NCBI GenBank assembly: GCA_963706905.1 | Contig: CAVPNY010000018.1 | Location: 277,313-341,312 of the forward strand | Reading direction: 5' to 3' | Length of the DNA: 64,000 nt | Source of the DNA: CAVPNY01 sp963706905 | Lineage (GTDB): Bacteria; Chloroflexota; Anaerolineae; Anaerolineales; UBA4823 | Shown: in pieces, positions 1 through 9,428 of the stretch | Layout of the letters: every line of letters begins with the position of its first letter | Numbering within the stretch: position 1 is the first letter of the stretch | Notes under the pieces: generated by a model | The model's database searches: none | Told to the model about the DNA's origin: nothing | What the model saw: the letters and a program-made list of their open reading frames with translations, nothing else | Made by a program: the position numbers and the translations under genes

Positions 1-441
1 GGTGGAAAAAGTGACCGGGGGGTAGGGAGCGTTCAGCACAACCAGCTTCTCCACCTGCTCAGGGTGCAGGACTGCCGTGACCCAGGCGATCACGCCGCCC
101 CAATCGTGACCAACCAAGCTGGCCTTCTGGTAACCAAGCGCATCCATCAATCCGATCACATCCCCGGCCAGCCTGTCCATCCGGTATGCGGATAATCCGC
201 TTGGTTTGCTGCTCAGGTTGTATCCCCGCTGGTCGGGCACCAGTACGCGCCAACCGGCCTCTGCCAGACAAGCTATCTGGTTGTGCCATCCAAACCAGAA
301 CTCCGGAAAGCCGTGCAGCAGGATGACCAGAGGGCCGTCCGTTGGCCCTGCTTCAATCACGTGCAGGCGGGTGCTTTCTAGTTCGATAAAGGAGGCTGAG
401 ATTTGGGCGTTGATAGTTAATCCCTTTTGATCGGCCAACAT
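1..441 (-). CDS. Epoxide-hydrolase-like alpha/beta hydrolase, 5' part of gene
   Basis: The minus strand reads openly from an ATG at 441 through the window edge, giving the first 147 residues. An HGFPEFW oxyanion-hole segment lies near residue 44, then a DQRGYNLS loop, then a GHDWGG nucleophile elbow. Having Asp at the elbow rather than Ser is typical of epoxide hydrolases and haloalkane dehalogenases. HGFPE is characteristic of the epoxide hydrolase branch, whose members open epoxides through an Asp-ester intermediate. The cap domain and catalytic His lie beyond the window, so the substrate cannot be judged. No cognate partner gene is visible; the neighbour at 601 is divergently transcribed. 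Confidence 0.85.
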   Translation of the reverse strand, partial: MLADQKGLTINAQISASFIELESTRLHVIEAGPTDGPLVILLHGFPEFWFGWHNQIACLAEAGWRVLVPDQRGYNLSSKPSGLSAYRMDRLAGDVIGLMDALGYQKASLVGHDWGGVIAWVTAVLHPEQVEKLVVLNAPYPPVTFST

Positions 442-522
442 GGTAGCCTTCGACCTTGCTGGATGAAAAACTTTTGGGAAGATATCCAATCTCGCCGGGC
501 GGTCTTTTCGTGGGAGAATAGT

Positions 523-551
523 TTGTCAGTATTCTTATTGTATTCTATAAT
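523..551 (+). promoter_or_regulatory. Sigma-70-type promoter for the gene at 601
   Basis: TTGTCA (523-528) and TATAAT (546-551) are separated by exactly 17 bases, near-consensus for a housekeeping promoter. A start near 558 would give a short leader before either possible start codon of the downstream gene (TTG 574 or ATG 601). Confidence 0.7.
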
Positions 552-600
552 CGGACAATCTCCCTCGAGATAGTTGTTAGCGGGCTTTCGGAATCATATC

Positions 601-1791
601 ATGGCAGATAGCGTTTCCAAGTTATCCATTCCAACCGTTGAAGACGTCGAGCGCATCACCGCGCTGGATGATGCCGTGATCCGCAATTTGCAGATTACCC
701 AGTGCTACCACGAGCTATCGGCGGCGCTGCGCGAGCGCACAGGCGGGAACGCCAACTGGTGCACCTTCGCCACCTGGGCTTCCAAGCAAGCTGGTCAGTC
801 GATCCGCAAGGACGACCTGGCGCAGGCGTTGGCGCAATTTATCGCCTTCGCGCCGGAACCTGGGCGATCGGCCATATTCGTTGTTGAAATGGCGCAGGCG
901 CTGGGAGCTAAAAGCAATCTGGATGAGATCATGGCCGCCATCTGGGAGTCGCTGAACCTCCCAAAGGCGATCGATCGCACCAGCCAGGCGGTGGGTACGG
1001 GGAACAATAAAGTCTTCGCGGAGATCGGGCGCGAGTTTGCGCGATTCAATGCTACTTGTTTAGACGATTCAGCCCCAAACTCCGAAAAGATCCTGGAATT
1101 TTGTGCCGGGCTGCTTCCCGGCGACCCGCCCGATGGGCAGGCTTACCTGCGCCAGGCGTTTTTCTACCTCTACACGGCGCTATTCGAGACGGATGATTGT
1201 CGCCGTGCGCAGCTGATGCTGTTATCCAATACCCTGATCGGCTATCACGAGCAGACCCGCCTGCAGCCAGAGATCAAAAATGCTCTGGATGGCCCTCTCC
1301 TGGATGAAGCGGGCTATCTGCAGCGTTTGCTCGCTAATCTGTTCCCGCGCACGGCTGCCCTGCTGCTGATCTCACGCCATCTGATCCTGCGGGCTCTGGG
1401 CCGCCCTCCGCTGATAGAGCTTGCCGTGCGAGTCATGCTCGCCAATGTTCTGGCGGCAATGCGCATTTTCATCACCGAAGCGTTGATGACGATCAGCATT
1501 CCAAAGGATGTTCACCTGCGTCTGTGGCGTGACCTGAGTGGGGTGTACCCGGCTGTGCTTCAATCCATCACCAATCCGGACCTGATCCGCCTCCTGGAGC
1601 AGATCGACCCAAGCCGGGATAGCTTAGCGGATAGCGGCGCTGTCGATTGGTCGAATCTCAGCGAACGGCTGCATTATATCGTCGACCTTTTCCGCCTGTA
1701 CCAGCAGGATGGTCATCTCTTCGAAGCCCCCTTTTCACCAGATCAGATTATGGAGTTAAAAGCTGGTCGATTGCCAGCAGGAGCATTGTGA
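601..1791 (+). CDS. Conserved protein of unknown function
   Basis: A 396-residue protein if ATG 601 is used; a TTG at 574 would add nine residues, and neither start has a clear ribosome binding site. The N-terminal third carries a block rich in Trp, Cys and His (residues about 38-65, including ANWCTFATWASKQ) that resembles a family of actinobacterial and chloroflexal hypothetical proteins. The rest is mainly helical and Leu/Ala rich. There is no signal peptide; a hydrophobic stretch around residues 270-310 might be buried helix or membrane. I do not recognise a catalytic motif. It has its own strong promoter and convergent neighbours, so it is likely monocistronic. Confidence 0.75.
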   Translation: MADSVSKLSIPTVEDVERITALDDAVIRNLQITQCYHELSAALRERTGGNANWCTFATWASKQAGQSIRKDDLAQALAQFIAFAPEPGRSAIFVVEMAQALGAKSNLDEIMAAIWESLNLPKAIDRTSQAVGTGNNKVFAEIGREFARFNATCLDDSAPNSEKILEFCAGLLPGDPPDGQAYLRQAFFYLYTALFETDDCRRAQLMLLSNTLIGYHEQTRLQPEIKNALDGPLLDEAGYLQRLLANLFPRTAALLLISRHLILRALGRPPLIELAVRVMLANVLAAMRIFITEALMTISIPKDVHLRLWRDLSGVYPAVLQSITNPDLIRLLEQIDPSRDSLADSGAVDWSNLSERLHYIVDLFRLYQQDGHLFEAPFSPDQIMELKAGRLPAGAL

Positions 1792-1826
1792 GGCAGCCAC
1801 AATCGCGCTTTCGGTGTGGGTGCTCC

Positions 1827-2789
1827 TCAGGCAGTGTGCAGATAAGGCGACTGTTTAAGCAGCCAGCTCCGCACGAAGGGGCGGAAGGCGCGGATGAAGG
1901 GTAGTCGCCAACCGATCAGGGCGCGCAGCTCTTTCAGGTAGTCATCCAGCGTGCGCGTCTGGTAGTTCAGCAGGCGCTGGCTCTCGGTCGTGTCCAGCCA
2001 ATCGGTGCTGAAAGGGACGCGGCTGAAGGCTTTGGCGGGCAGCATGCCCACCCCGGTCGCCTCCATGATGCGCCCCATCAGCTCGCGGTAATGGAACTGG
2101 CAGCGCGGCCCGCCGCCGATCAGCAGCGTTTTGCCCCAAATCTCGGGGCATTCCACCCCGTTGGCAAAAGCCGCGCCCACATCTCGCCCATGTCCGTATT
2201 CGATGCGGTTGTCCAGAGGCACGTCGAACATACCTGTGTCCAGGATCATGCGGATCGGCAGGGTGGCGGGCAAGCGGAAGACAGCCCACTGCAGCCCGGA
2301 TTCCTTGACCATCTCTTCACACATTACCTTGTGCCGGGCATAATGCTCGATAGGATGCACCGGGTCGCTGGTGGTGCGCGGCGGCGGCTGGTCCTGGGTT
2401 CGCCCAAAGACGTGCAACGACGAGGCAAAAATCAATCGCGGCGGGATCGGTTGGGACCTGAGCGCCTCCAGCAGGTTGCGTGTGCCGCCGACATTTACCG
2501 CATAGGCGAAATCGGGCTGCTCCTCGCTGTTCACCCCGGTCACCGAGAGCTTGGGGATGACGAAGCCCAGATGTAAGACGGCCTCTTGATCTTGCACCGC
2601 CGCAGCGATATCCGCCGGGTTGCGCAAGTCGCCCCAGGCAACCTCGATCTGATCCCTGTACTTTCGAGCGATTTTTTCATTTCGTTTCGTGGGCACATCA
2701 AAACAGCGCACGGCATGTTTGCGCTGGAGCAGCTCCTCCAACGTGTGTAATCCAACATTGCCGAAGGCGCCGGTGAGCAGGATTTTCAC
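1827..2789 (-). CDS. Extended SDR NAD(P)-dependent epimerase/dehydratase-like protein
   Basis: A 320-residue protein starting at GTG 2789, chosen because a GGAGG lies just upstream. The N-terminus has the Rossmann signature TGAFGNVG (residues 6-13), an acidic residue after beta-2 (CFDVP) suggesting NAD preference, GDLRN after beta-3, and the active-site YARHK (Tyr-x-x-x-Lys) with an upstream SSLHVFG serine segment. The length matches UDP-sugar epimerase-like extended SDRs, but no sugar-binding signature is conclusive. It is divergent from a TetR gene across a 200-bp spacer, so the regulator probably controls it. Confidence 0.85.
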   Translation of the reverse strand: MKILLTGAFGNVGLHTLEELLQRKHAVRCFDVPTKRNEKIARKYRDQIEVAWGDLRNPADIAAAVQDQEAVLHLGFVIPKLSVTGVNSEEQPDFAYAVNVGGTRNLLEALRSQPIPPRLIFASSLHVFGRTQDQPPPRTTSDPVHPIEHYARHKVMCEEMVKESGLQWAVFRLPATLPIRMILDTGMFDVPLDNRIEYGHGRDVGAAFANGVECPEIWGKTLLIGGGPRCQFHYRELMGRIMEATGVGMLPAKAFSRVPFSTDWLDTTESQRLLNYQTRTLDDYLKELRALIGWRLPFIRAFRPFVRSWLLKQSPYLHTA

Positions 2790-2989
2790 TTTTGACCTCC
2801 AGAATTTCCACCCTTTGACATGCTTATTGTACTACGTGTAAACTATTAAACATTATGTCTAATTATATGGTCTGGTAGCCCCCTGTCAAGACACAATTTG
2901 GTCGTTGTGTAAAATTATAGACTGGCGTCTGGTATAATATTTGGAGAATTGTAAACGTTCATCTGTGTCCCATTAAGGAGATCCTCTGC
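2790..2989. promoter_or_regulatory. Divergent SDR/TetR promoter region with candidate operators
   Basis: This AT-rich spacer holds a TATAAT at 2933-2938 for the plus-strand regulator and another TATAAT (minus strand, around 2861-2866) for the SDR gene. AGACTGGCGTCT at 2919-2930 has 4-base inverted arms, and its flank (ATTATA before, TCTGGTA after) resembles ATTATATGGTCTGGTA at 2862-2877. Two similar sites next to divergent promoters fit TetR-type autoregulation. The operator assignment is inference. Confidence 0.4.
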
Positions 2990-3585
2990 ATGCAAACCAC
3001 ACGACCCGATCGCCGTGTCCAGCGCACCCGCCTTTTATTGCGCCAGGCCATGCTCTCTCTGATCCTCGAGCAGGGATACGATGCCGTCAATGTCCAGGAT
3101 ATCACCGACCGGGCCGACGTTGGCCGGGCGACCTTCTACCTGCACTACAAAGATAAAGAAGACCTGTTACTGGAGGTAATGGCGGGCATTGTAGAAGCCT
3201 TCGAACAGCGCATCCAGCAGATACCCCTCGAAGCCTGGGAAATGGCGGAAGGAGCGCCGGTGGCGCAGGTGTTCCTCTACGCGGGTGAGCACGCTGCCCT
3301 TTACCGGGCAATCATGAACGGGCAGGGCGGTTTTAATGTCTCCCGCCGCTTGCACGCCATCATCGCTCAAAAGCACCGCCAGGTGGTGGAGGCTCAACTG
3401 GCGCGGGGGAGATATCCCCGCGCGTACCCGTTGATTTCTTGTGCAATTATTTTGCTGGCTCCGTGCTGACGCTGGTTTTCTGGTGGCTGGAAAATGACCA
3501 GCCTTATTCGCCGGACGAGATGGAGCACATGTTTCGGGAAGTATCGCTCTACGGGCGGGCGCACGCCATGGGATTTAAATCTTAG
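2990..3585 (+). CDS. TetR-family transcriptional regulator, frameshifted
   Basis: ATG 2990 is preceded by AAGGAG (2975-2980). Residues about 10-58 form the TetR helix-turn-helix (DITDRADVGRATFYLHYKDK). The frame closes at 3469, but a second frame continues the typical TetR C-terminal helix (LTLVFWWLEND, then SPDEMEHMF) to a stop at 3585. The break fits loss of one G in the G run at 3406-3410; restoring it gives about 198 residues, normal for the family. Whether the gene is really broken or this is a sequencing indel cannot be decided here. It probably represses the divergent SDR gene and itself. Confidence 0.8.
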
Positions 3586-3611
3586 TAAATGGGTTTGTGA
3601 AGCTATTGCTC

Positions 3612-3646
3612 ACGATCTGCCCATTGTTAAGGGCAGGTCGTTTTAT
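3612..3646 (+). terminator. Rho-independent terminator after the TetR gene
   Basis: ACGATCTGCCC and GGGCAGGTCGT pair over 11 positions (one G-T wobble) around an ATTGTTAA-type loop, followed by TTTTATT. The stem and T run lie just after the restored TetR stop and ahead of the kdp operon. Confidence 0.8.
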
Positions 3647-3712
3647 TAACGCTGGGGGTCCAATCGTTTCGGGGAAAAAACCTTCAATCCCTCAAATGAT
3701 CTTGATAAAATC

Positions 3713-3766
3713 TTGACCTTTTTCAGCAGGTCCTTGACTCCTTTTTGACCAGTTATTGGGTCTAAT
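3713..3766 (+). promoter_or_regulatory. Candidate kdp promoter and regulator-binding region
   Basis: Three TTGAC direct repeats (3713, 3734, 3745) set among T-rich tracts precede a TCTAAT at 3761-3766, about 40 bases upstream of the first kdp-cluster ORF. KdpE sites in enterobacteria are T-rich and lie just upstream of the promoter, so this is the most likely KdpE target. That assignment is inference from position and composition. Confidence 0.35.
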
Positions 3767-3805
3767 CAATCAGCCGATGAGTAACTCGAAAGGAGTGGTG
3801 GCAGC

Positions 3806-3901
3806 ATGGACCTGATCTATTTATTGGTAACAATCATCTTTTTCACCCTGACATGGGCATTGATCAAATTGTGCGATCGCCTTATGGGAGATGCATCATG
3901 A
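3806..3901 (+). CDS. Small single-span membrane protein of the kdp operon
   Basis: A 31-residue ORF preceded by AAGGAG ten bases upstream. It is one hydrophobic helix (MDLIYLLVTIIFFTL onward) ending in a short polar CDRLMGDAS tail. A similar tiny ORF with a CDRL-type ending often precedes kdpF in bacterial kdp operons, but its function is unknown. Its stop overlaps the kdpF start (ATGA), indicating translational coupling. Confidence 0.65.
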   Translation: MDLIYLLVTIIFFTLTWALIKLCDRLMGDAS

Positions 3902-3990
3902 ACCCGCTGTATCTGATTGCTGGCTTGATCGCCGTCGGGCTGCTGGTTTACTTGTTTCTGGCGCTGTTGAAACCAGAGATGTTCGGTTAG
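3898..3990 (+). CDS. kdpF: KdpF, stabilising subunit of the K+-transporting ATPase
   Basis: A 30-residue, single-helix peptide ending LLKPEMFG, matching the usual KdpF length and its ALLxPExF ending. KdpF sits in the membrane next to KdpA and stabilises the KdpFABC complex. Its start codon overlaps the preceding ORF's stop, and kdpA follows 31 bases later, the standard gene order. Confidence 0.85.
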   Translation: MNPLYLIAGLIAVGLLVYLFLALLKPEMFG

Positions 3991-4021
3991 CCGGGCGTTA
4001 AGGTTAAATGGGAGAATAAAG

Positions 4022-5765
4022 ATGACCATTAACGGCATCCTGCAAATTGCGATCTACCTGATTGTGCTCATTCTGCTTGCCAAACCATTGGGCACATATA
4101 TGGCGCGGGTGTATCAGGAGCAGCACACCTTCATGGATCGCATATTCAAACCGGTGGAGCGATTCGTCTACCGCCTGGCCGGCGTCGATCCATCGAAGGA
4201 GATGGACTGGAAGGTTTATGCCATTGCCATGTTGATCTTCAACCTGTTTGGTCTGCTGGCGGTATATGCACTCCAGCGGTTGCAGCACATTCTGCCCTTG
4301 AATCCACAAGGCATGGCTGCAGTCACATCCGATTCTTCATTCAACACAGCGGTCAGCTTTGCCTCGAACACCAACTGGCAAGGTTATGGCGGCGAAACCA
4401 CCATGAGCTACCTGACCCAAATGCTGGGGCTCACGGTACAAAATTTTGTCTCTGCCGCCACTGGCATGGCCATTCTAGTCGCTTTCATCCGCAGCCTGGT
4501 GCGCCGCTCGGCGCAGACCCTGGGCAACTTCTGGGTGGACTTAACTCGCACTACGCTGTATATCCTGCTGCCGCTGGCGATCATTTTGACACTCGGGCTG
4601 GTTTCGCAGGGCGTTGTGCAGACCTTGTCAGCCTCGCAAACCAGTGCGCTGCTCGAACCGGCTGTAGACGGACAAGGCAACCTGTTGAGCGAGCAGATCC
4701 TTGCGTTGGGCCCGGCGGCTTCACAGATCGCCATCAAGCAGTTGGGCACCAATGGGGGCGGCTTCTTCAACGTTAACTCGGCGCATCCCTTCGAGAATCC
4801 AACGCCGTTCTCCAACTTCCTGGAGATGTTATCGATTCTGCTCATCCCGGCGGCGTTGTGCTACACCTTTGGCAAGATGGTGGGCGACACCCGCCAGGGC
4901 TGGGCGCTGCTGGCGGCGATGACCATTATCCTGGTGATCTTCATAGGCGGGGCTTATGCGGCAGAAGCCGCCGGCAACCCGCGCCTGGCAGCTCTGGGAG
5001 CAGACCAACGCGCCAGTGACTTGAACCCCGGTGGGAACATGGAAGGCAAGGAGCTGCGCTTCGGTGTGCCGAACTCCGCACTGTGGGCCACTGTCACCAC
5101 GGCGGCCTCCAACGGCTCGGTCAATGCCATGCACGATTCATTTACACCGCTAGGAGGTTTGGTCACCCTGGTGATGATGCAGCTGGGCGAGGTGGTATTC
5201 GGCGGGAGTTGGATCCGGCTTGTATGGCATGCTGGCATTTGTCATCATTGCCGTGTTCATATCTGGACTGATGGTCGGCCGCACACCCGAATACCTGGGC
5301 AAGAAGATCGAATCCTACGAGATGAAAATGGCCTCCTTGTTAATCCTGATCATGCCCCTGCTTGTTTTGGGATTTACCGCCCTGGCGGTTATAACAGAAG
5401 CGGGAAAAGCCGCGGTTTACAACCCCGGTGCGCACGGCTTCAGTGAGATTCTATACGCATTCACCTCTCAGGGCAATAACAACGGCAGCGCCTTCGCCGG
5501 GCTGGGCGCCAACAACCCCTTCTATAACCTGATCGGTGGCCTGGCGATGCTTGTTTCCCGTTACTGGCTGGCTATTCCAACCCTGGCGCTGGCTGGATCA
5601 CTGGTGCGTAAGAAAAAAGTCTCGGCGGGCGCCGGCACATTGCCCACCCACACACCGTTATTCGTCGGCTGGCTGATCGCCATTATCCTGATCGTGGGTG
5701 CATTGAATTTTATCCCTGCTCTTGCGTTAGGGCCGATCGTAGAGCAATTAGTGTTAGCCCCTTAG
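4022..5765 (+). CDS. kdpA: KdpA, K+-channel-like subunit of KdpFABC, frameshifted
   Basis: About 580 residues once a one-base frameshift is bridged, normal for KdpA. This subunit selects and binds K+ in the membrane. Seen here are the filter-like segments SNTNWQGYGGET and TNGGGFFN, PFENPTPFSN, and the C-terminal GNNNGSAF block. The first frame runs to 5446 but becomes nonsense after GEVVFGG. The second frame resumes with SGLYGML, and deleting one G from GGG at 5204-5206 restores the family sequence. All the remaining kdp genes are intact, so an assembly indel is likely. It is followed by kdpB after 52 bases. Confidence 0.9.
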
Positions 5766-5817
5766 AACGTTAGCACGTTTGAACGGTCCAACCCGAGAAC
5801 GTGATAACGGAGAAAAT

Positions 5818-7941
5818 ATGACAACGAAACCGATCTCATCTTACCCTCAGAAGAAACAGGCCACACTGCACCGCAAATTGTACAGGCGTGCTGTGGTGGA
5901 CGCCTTCCGCAAACTGGACCCGCGTTGGATGGTGCGCAACCCGGTGATGTTCGTCGTAGAGGTGGGCAGCCTGCTGACTACCCTTCTATGGGTTCAGGCT
6001 TGGCTTGGTAAGGGGGAGGCGCCTGCTGCTTTCATCGGCGCTGTGACTCTCTGGCTGTGGTTTACCGTCCTTTTCGCCAACTTCTCCGAAGCCCTGGCTG
6101 AAGGGCGCGGCAAAGCTCAGGCAGACGCCCTGCGGCTGGCACGCAAGGAGACCCAGGCGAAGAAACTCAACAAGCCCCGGCGCAATGCACAGGTAGAGCT
6201 GGTCCCATCCATAGCACTCCGCCTGGGGGATGCATATCTGGTTGATGCCGGCGATATCCTCCCCGCCGATGGGGAAGTCATCGAGGGCATCGCTTCGGTG
6301 GATGAGAGCGCGGTGACCGGCGAGAGCGCTCCGGTAATCCGCGAGTCTGGCGGCGACCGCAGCGCCGTGACCGGCGGCACGCGCCTGCTCTCGGACTGGC
6401 TGATCGTGCGCGTAACTGTCAATGCAGGGGAGGGCTTTATCGACCGCATGATTTCCTTAATCGAAGGCGCCCGACGCCAGAAAACCCCCAATGAGATCGC
6501 TCTCAATATCCTGCTAGCCGCCTTCACTATTATCTTCCTGGGTGTCTGTATCACCCTGTTGCCATTCTCGCTGTATAGCGTCGAGGCAGCCGGGCAGGGC
6601 ACACCCATCACGATCACCGTCCTGATTGCTCTGTTGGTCTGCCTAATCCCAACCACCATCGGCGGGTTGCTTTCTGCGATTGGCATTGCCGGCATGGACC
6701 GCATGATCCAGCGCAACGTGATCGCCATGTCGGGCCGGGCCGTGGAAGCTGCGGGGGATGTGGATGTGCTGCTCCTGGATAAGACCGGGACAATTACGCT
6801 TGGGAATCGTCAGGCGGTCGAATTTATCTCATTCCCAGGGGTAGATGCGAGGGATCTGGCTGAAGCCACACAGTTATCCTCCCTTGCCGATGAAACCCCC
6901 GAAGGGCGCAGCATCGTTGTCCTGGCGAAAGAGAAATACGGATTGCGCGGCCGGCATGTAGGCGCTGGTGGGAGTGAAGATGCGCCAACCGGGATGCATT
7001 TCATCCCATTTTCAGCCCAGACCCGCATGAGCGGGGTGGATATCCCAATCGATGGGAAGCTGGTGCGTATCCGCAAAGGTGCGCCGGATACCATGATCGA
7101 GCTGATCAAGGACGAGAATCAGCCGGTCCCCGCTGAATTAATGGCATCGGTAGAGATGATCGCTAAGAATGGGGGTACTCCCCTGGTGGTGACCCGCGAT
7201 GGAAGGGCGCTGGGCGTGATCCACCTTAAAGACATCGTCAAAGGTGGCATCAAAGAACGCTTCGCCCACCTACGCAAGATGGGTATTAAGACTGTCATGA
7301 TCACTGGTGATAATCCGCTTACTGCTGCAGCCATTGCCGCTGAGGCCGGGGTGGATGACTTCCTGGCTCAAGCCACGCCGGAAGCCAAGCTCAAGCTGAT
7401 TCGTGAGTACCAATTCGGAGGGAAACTGGTAGCGATGACGGGCGATGGAACCAACGATGCCCCGGCTTTAGCCCAGGCGGATGTGGCGGTAGCCATGAAC
7501 ACCGGCACCCAGCCGGCTCGGGAAGCCGCCAATATGATTGATCTGGACAGCAATCCCACGAAGCTGATCGAGATCGTGGAGATTGGAAAGCAACTATTGA
7601 TGACACGCGGCGCGTTGACCACTTTCAGTATCGCCAATGACGTTGCCAAGTACTTTGCAATCATCCCGGCTGCCTTTGCCAGCACCTACCCGGTCTTAGG
7701 GTCGCTAAATGTGTTGCACCTGGCTACGCCTGGCAGCGCGATTCTCTCGGCGGTGATCTTCAATGCTCTGATCATCATTGCATTGATCCCGCTCGCATTA
7801 CGTGGGGTGCCTTACCGGGCAGTCGGGGCAGCCCAATTGCTGCGTGACAACTTGCTGATCTACGGTCTCGGCGGATTGGTTGCCCCGTTCATTGGCATCA
7901 AGCTGATCGACCTGCTCCTGGTCACGCTTGGAGTGGCATAA
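5818..7941 (+). CDS. kdpB: KdpB, catalytic P-type ATPase subunit
   Basis: A 707-residue protein; ATG 5818 is chosen because GGAG sits just upstream, rather than the TTG at 5779. It hydrolyses ATP to drive K+ uptake through KdpA. The order of motifs is canonical: actuator TGES (about residue 167), phosphorylation motif DKTGT with Asp near residue 321, nucleotide-binding KGAPDT, MITGDNPLTAAAIA, and hinge TGDGTNDAPAL. Four N-terminal and three C-terminal membrane segments are visible. It is full length with no anomaly. Confidence 0.97.
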   Translation: MTTKPISSYPQKKQATLHRKLYRRAVVDAFRKLDPRWMVRNPVMFVVEVGSLLTTLLWVQAWLGKGEAPAAFIGAVTLWLWFTVLFANFSEALAEGRGKAQADALRLARKETQAKKLNKPRRNAQVELVPSIALRLGDAYLVDAGDILPADGEVIEGIASVDESAVTGESAPVIRESGGDRSAVTGGTRLLSDWLIVRVTVNAGEGFIDRMISLIEGARRQKTPNEIALNILLAAFTIIFLGVCITLLPFSLYSVEAAGQGTPITITVLIALLVCLIPTTIGGLLSAIGIAGMDRMIQRNVIAMSGRAVEAAGDVDVLLLDKTGTITLGNRQAVEFISFPGVDARDLAEATQLSSLADETPEGRSIVVLAKEKYGLRGRHVGAGGSEDAPTGMHFIPFSAQTRMSGVDIPIDGKLVRIRKGAPDTMIELIKDENQPVPAELMASVEMIAKNGGTPLVVTRDGRALGVIHLKDIVKGGIKERFAHLRKMGIKTVMITGDNPLTAAAIAAEAGVDDFLAQATPEAKLKLIREYQFGGKLVAMTGDGTNDAPALAQADVAVAMNTGTQPAREAANMIDLDSNPTKLIEIVEIGKQLLMTRGALTTFSIANDVAKYFAIIPAAFASTYPVLGSLNVLHLATPGSAILSAVIFNALIIIALIPLALRGVPYRAVGAAQLLRDNLLIYGLGGLVAPFIGIKLIDLLLVTLGVA

Positions 7942-7963
7942 ATTCTTGGAGCGAAGGATAACC

Positions 7964-8536
7964 ATGATCAAGCAAATTCGACCTGCACTTGTAATCCTGG
8001 CTCTGCTGACCCTGATCACCGGGGTGATCTACCCCCTGGCGATGACCGGCCTGGCCCAGCTGCTCTTCCCTCGCCAGGCCAATGGTAGCTTGATCGAACG
8101 GGATGGGAAAATCTTGGGCTCAGCGCTGATTGGCCAGCCTTTCGAAGATCCCAAATACTTCTGGGGGCGGCCATCGTCTACCGGACCTTTCCCGTACAAC
8201 GCGGCGGCCTCCTCCGGCTCGAACCTGGGTCCGACCAACCCGGCTTTAGAAGAAGCTGCGCAGGCCCGCGTGGAGGCGTTACTGGCGGCTGACCCTGGGA
8301 ACACCTTACCCATCCCGGTCGACCTGGTGACGGCCTCTGGCAGCGGTCTGGATCCCCACATCTCGGTGGCTGCCGCACAATACCAGGTTTCCCGGGTGGC
8401 GCGCCAGCGCGGCCTGAGCGAAGCCCAGCTTCTAGCCCTGGTTGAAGAGTACACCACAGGCCGCCAATTTGGTTTCCTGGGCGAGCCGCGGGTGAACGTC
8501 TTAAATCTGAATCTGGCATTGGATGGCATCCAATAG
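7964..8536 (+). CDS. kdpC: KdpC, K+-transporting ATPase accessory subunit
   Basis: A 190-residue protein from ATG 7964 with GAAGGA upstream. One N-terminal membrane helix is followed by the family block GSALIGQPFEDPKYFWGRPS, and later by LDPHIS and the QFGFLGEPRVNVL ending. KdpC binds KdpA and KdpB and raises ATP affinity. It lies 22 bases after kdpB in the same operon. Confidence 0.95.
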   Translation: MIKQIRPALVILALLTLITGVIYPLAMTGLAQLLFPRQANGSLIERDGKILGSALIGQPFEDPKYFWGRPSSTGPFPYNAAASSGSNLGPTNPALEEAAQARVEALLAADPGNTLPIPVDLVTASGSGLDPHISVAAAQYQVSRVARQRGLSEAQLLALVEEYTTGRQFGFLGEPRVNVLNLNLALDGIQ

Positions 8537-8543
8537 GTGAAAT

Positions 8544-9268
8544 ATGGACACAACCAAAGACCTTTCTCGTTTCTCCGTTTCTCTGGTCTATCTGGAGAAG
8601 ATCCTGTGGGCCATCCTGACTGTCGCAGCGACCACCGGGATCATGTTTCTAATCGGGCGCGAACAGCTGGGCGAAGGAGTGATCGCCTTGTTATACCTGG
8701 TCCCGATTAGCTGGAGCACTGCCCGATGGGGGCAGGGGCCGGGTATTGCTTCGGCGATCGGCGCAGCGCTTTGTTTAATTTTTTCTTTATCCCGCCGTAC
8801 TACACCTTTAATATCGGCCGCCTGGAAGGATGGCTGCTGCTGGGAATTTTCCTTGCGGTGGCGATTGTGGTTGTAGGTCGCATTCAATCCGGTCTGACCC
8901 GGGCGCAAGCCAGTGAACGCGAAGCCATCTTTATGTATGAATTGAGCACTTCCCTGGCTTGTGCATTCACGCCCCAATCGGTCGCCCGCACACTGGCTGA
9001 GATGACCCAACAGTTATACCAGGCGGCTCGGGTGCAGGTGTTTGTAGAGGGCAATGGTCATCCTTTACTTTATAGCGTGCCTGAGCAGAGTAATGCGCAG
9101 GGAAAACCGGACCTGGTTCTCCCGATCGAGTCGGGCTCAAAGCTGGTGGGTGAAATCCGCCTGTGGCAGGGGGAGGTTCGTTTGCCGAGGGCCTCAGACC
9201 GACTTCTCCAAAACTTTGCAAAGCAAGCTGGCCTGGCTCTGGAGAGGGCGCGCTTAGCGCAGAACTAG
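8544..9268 (+). CDS. DUF4118-GAF membrane sensor protein without kinase domain, frameshifted
   Basis: Residues about 20-115 form the four-helix DUF4118 membrane domain found in KdpD, followed by a GAF-like domain ending LLQNFAKQAGLALERARLA. There is no Usp, HisKA or ATPase domain. The first frame ends at 8876; the second carries NFFFIPPYYTF onward, and adding one T to TTT at 8774-8776 joins them into about 241 residues. It lies 7 bases after kdpC and 160 bases before a full kdpD, so it is probably an accessory sensor. Its arrangement duplicates the middle of KdpD, suggesting partial duplication. Confidence 0.75.
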
Positions 9269-9428
9269 CTCCATCCACAAATTTTGTAAAAGTACTCCGG
9301 CCTCATGTAACATCAATTAGGATACAATTCTTCATGAATGACGGTGTTGGTGTTTTGCATGGGCAAACCCGCTGCGTAACACTTCTCACCTTGTTTTTCA
9401 GTGATTTCAATAAAGTATAGAAAATAGA

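Noticed and set aside
2091..2576. Plus-strand 161-codon ORF opposite the SDR gene
   Set aside because: Antisense to a clear SDR with Rossmann and YxxxK motifs; no own evidence.
4408..7685. Long minus-strand ORFs under kdpA and kdpB
   Set aside because: They are antisense shadows of well-conserved genes, with no family resemblance and low-complexity Ser/Arg composition.
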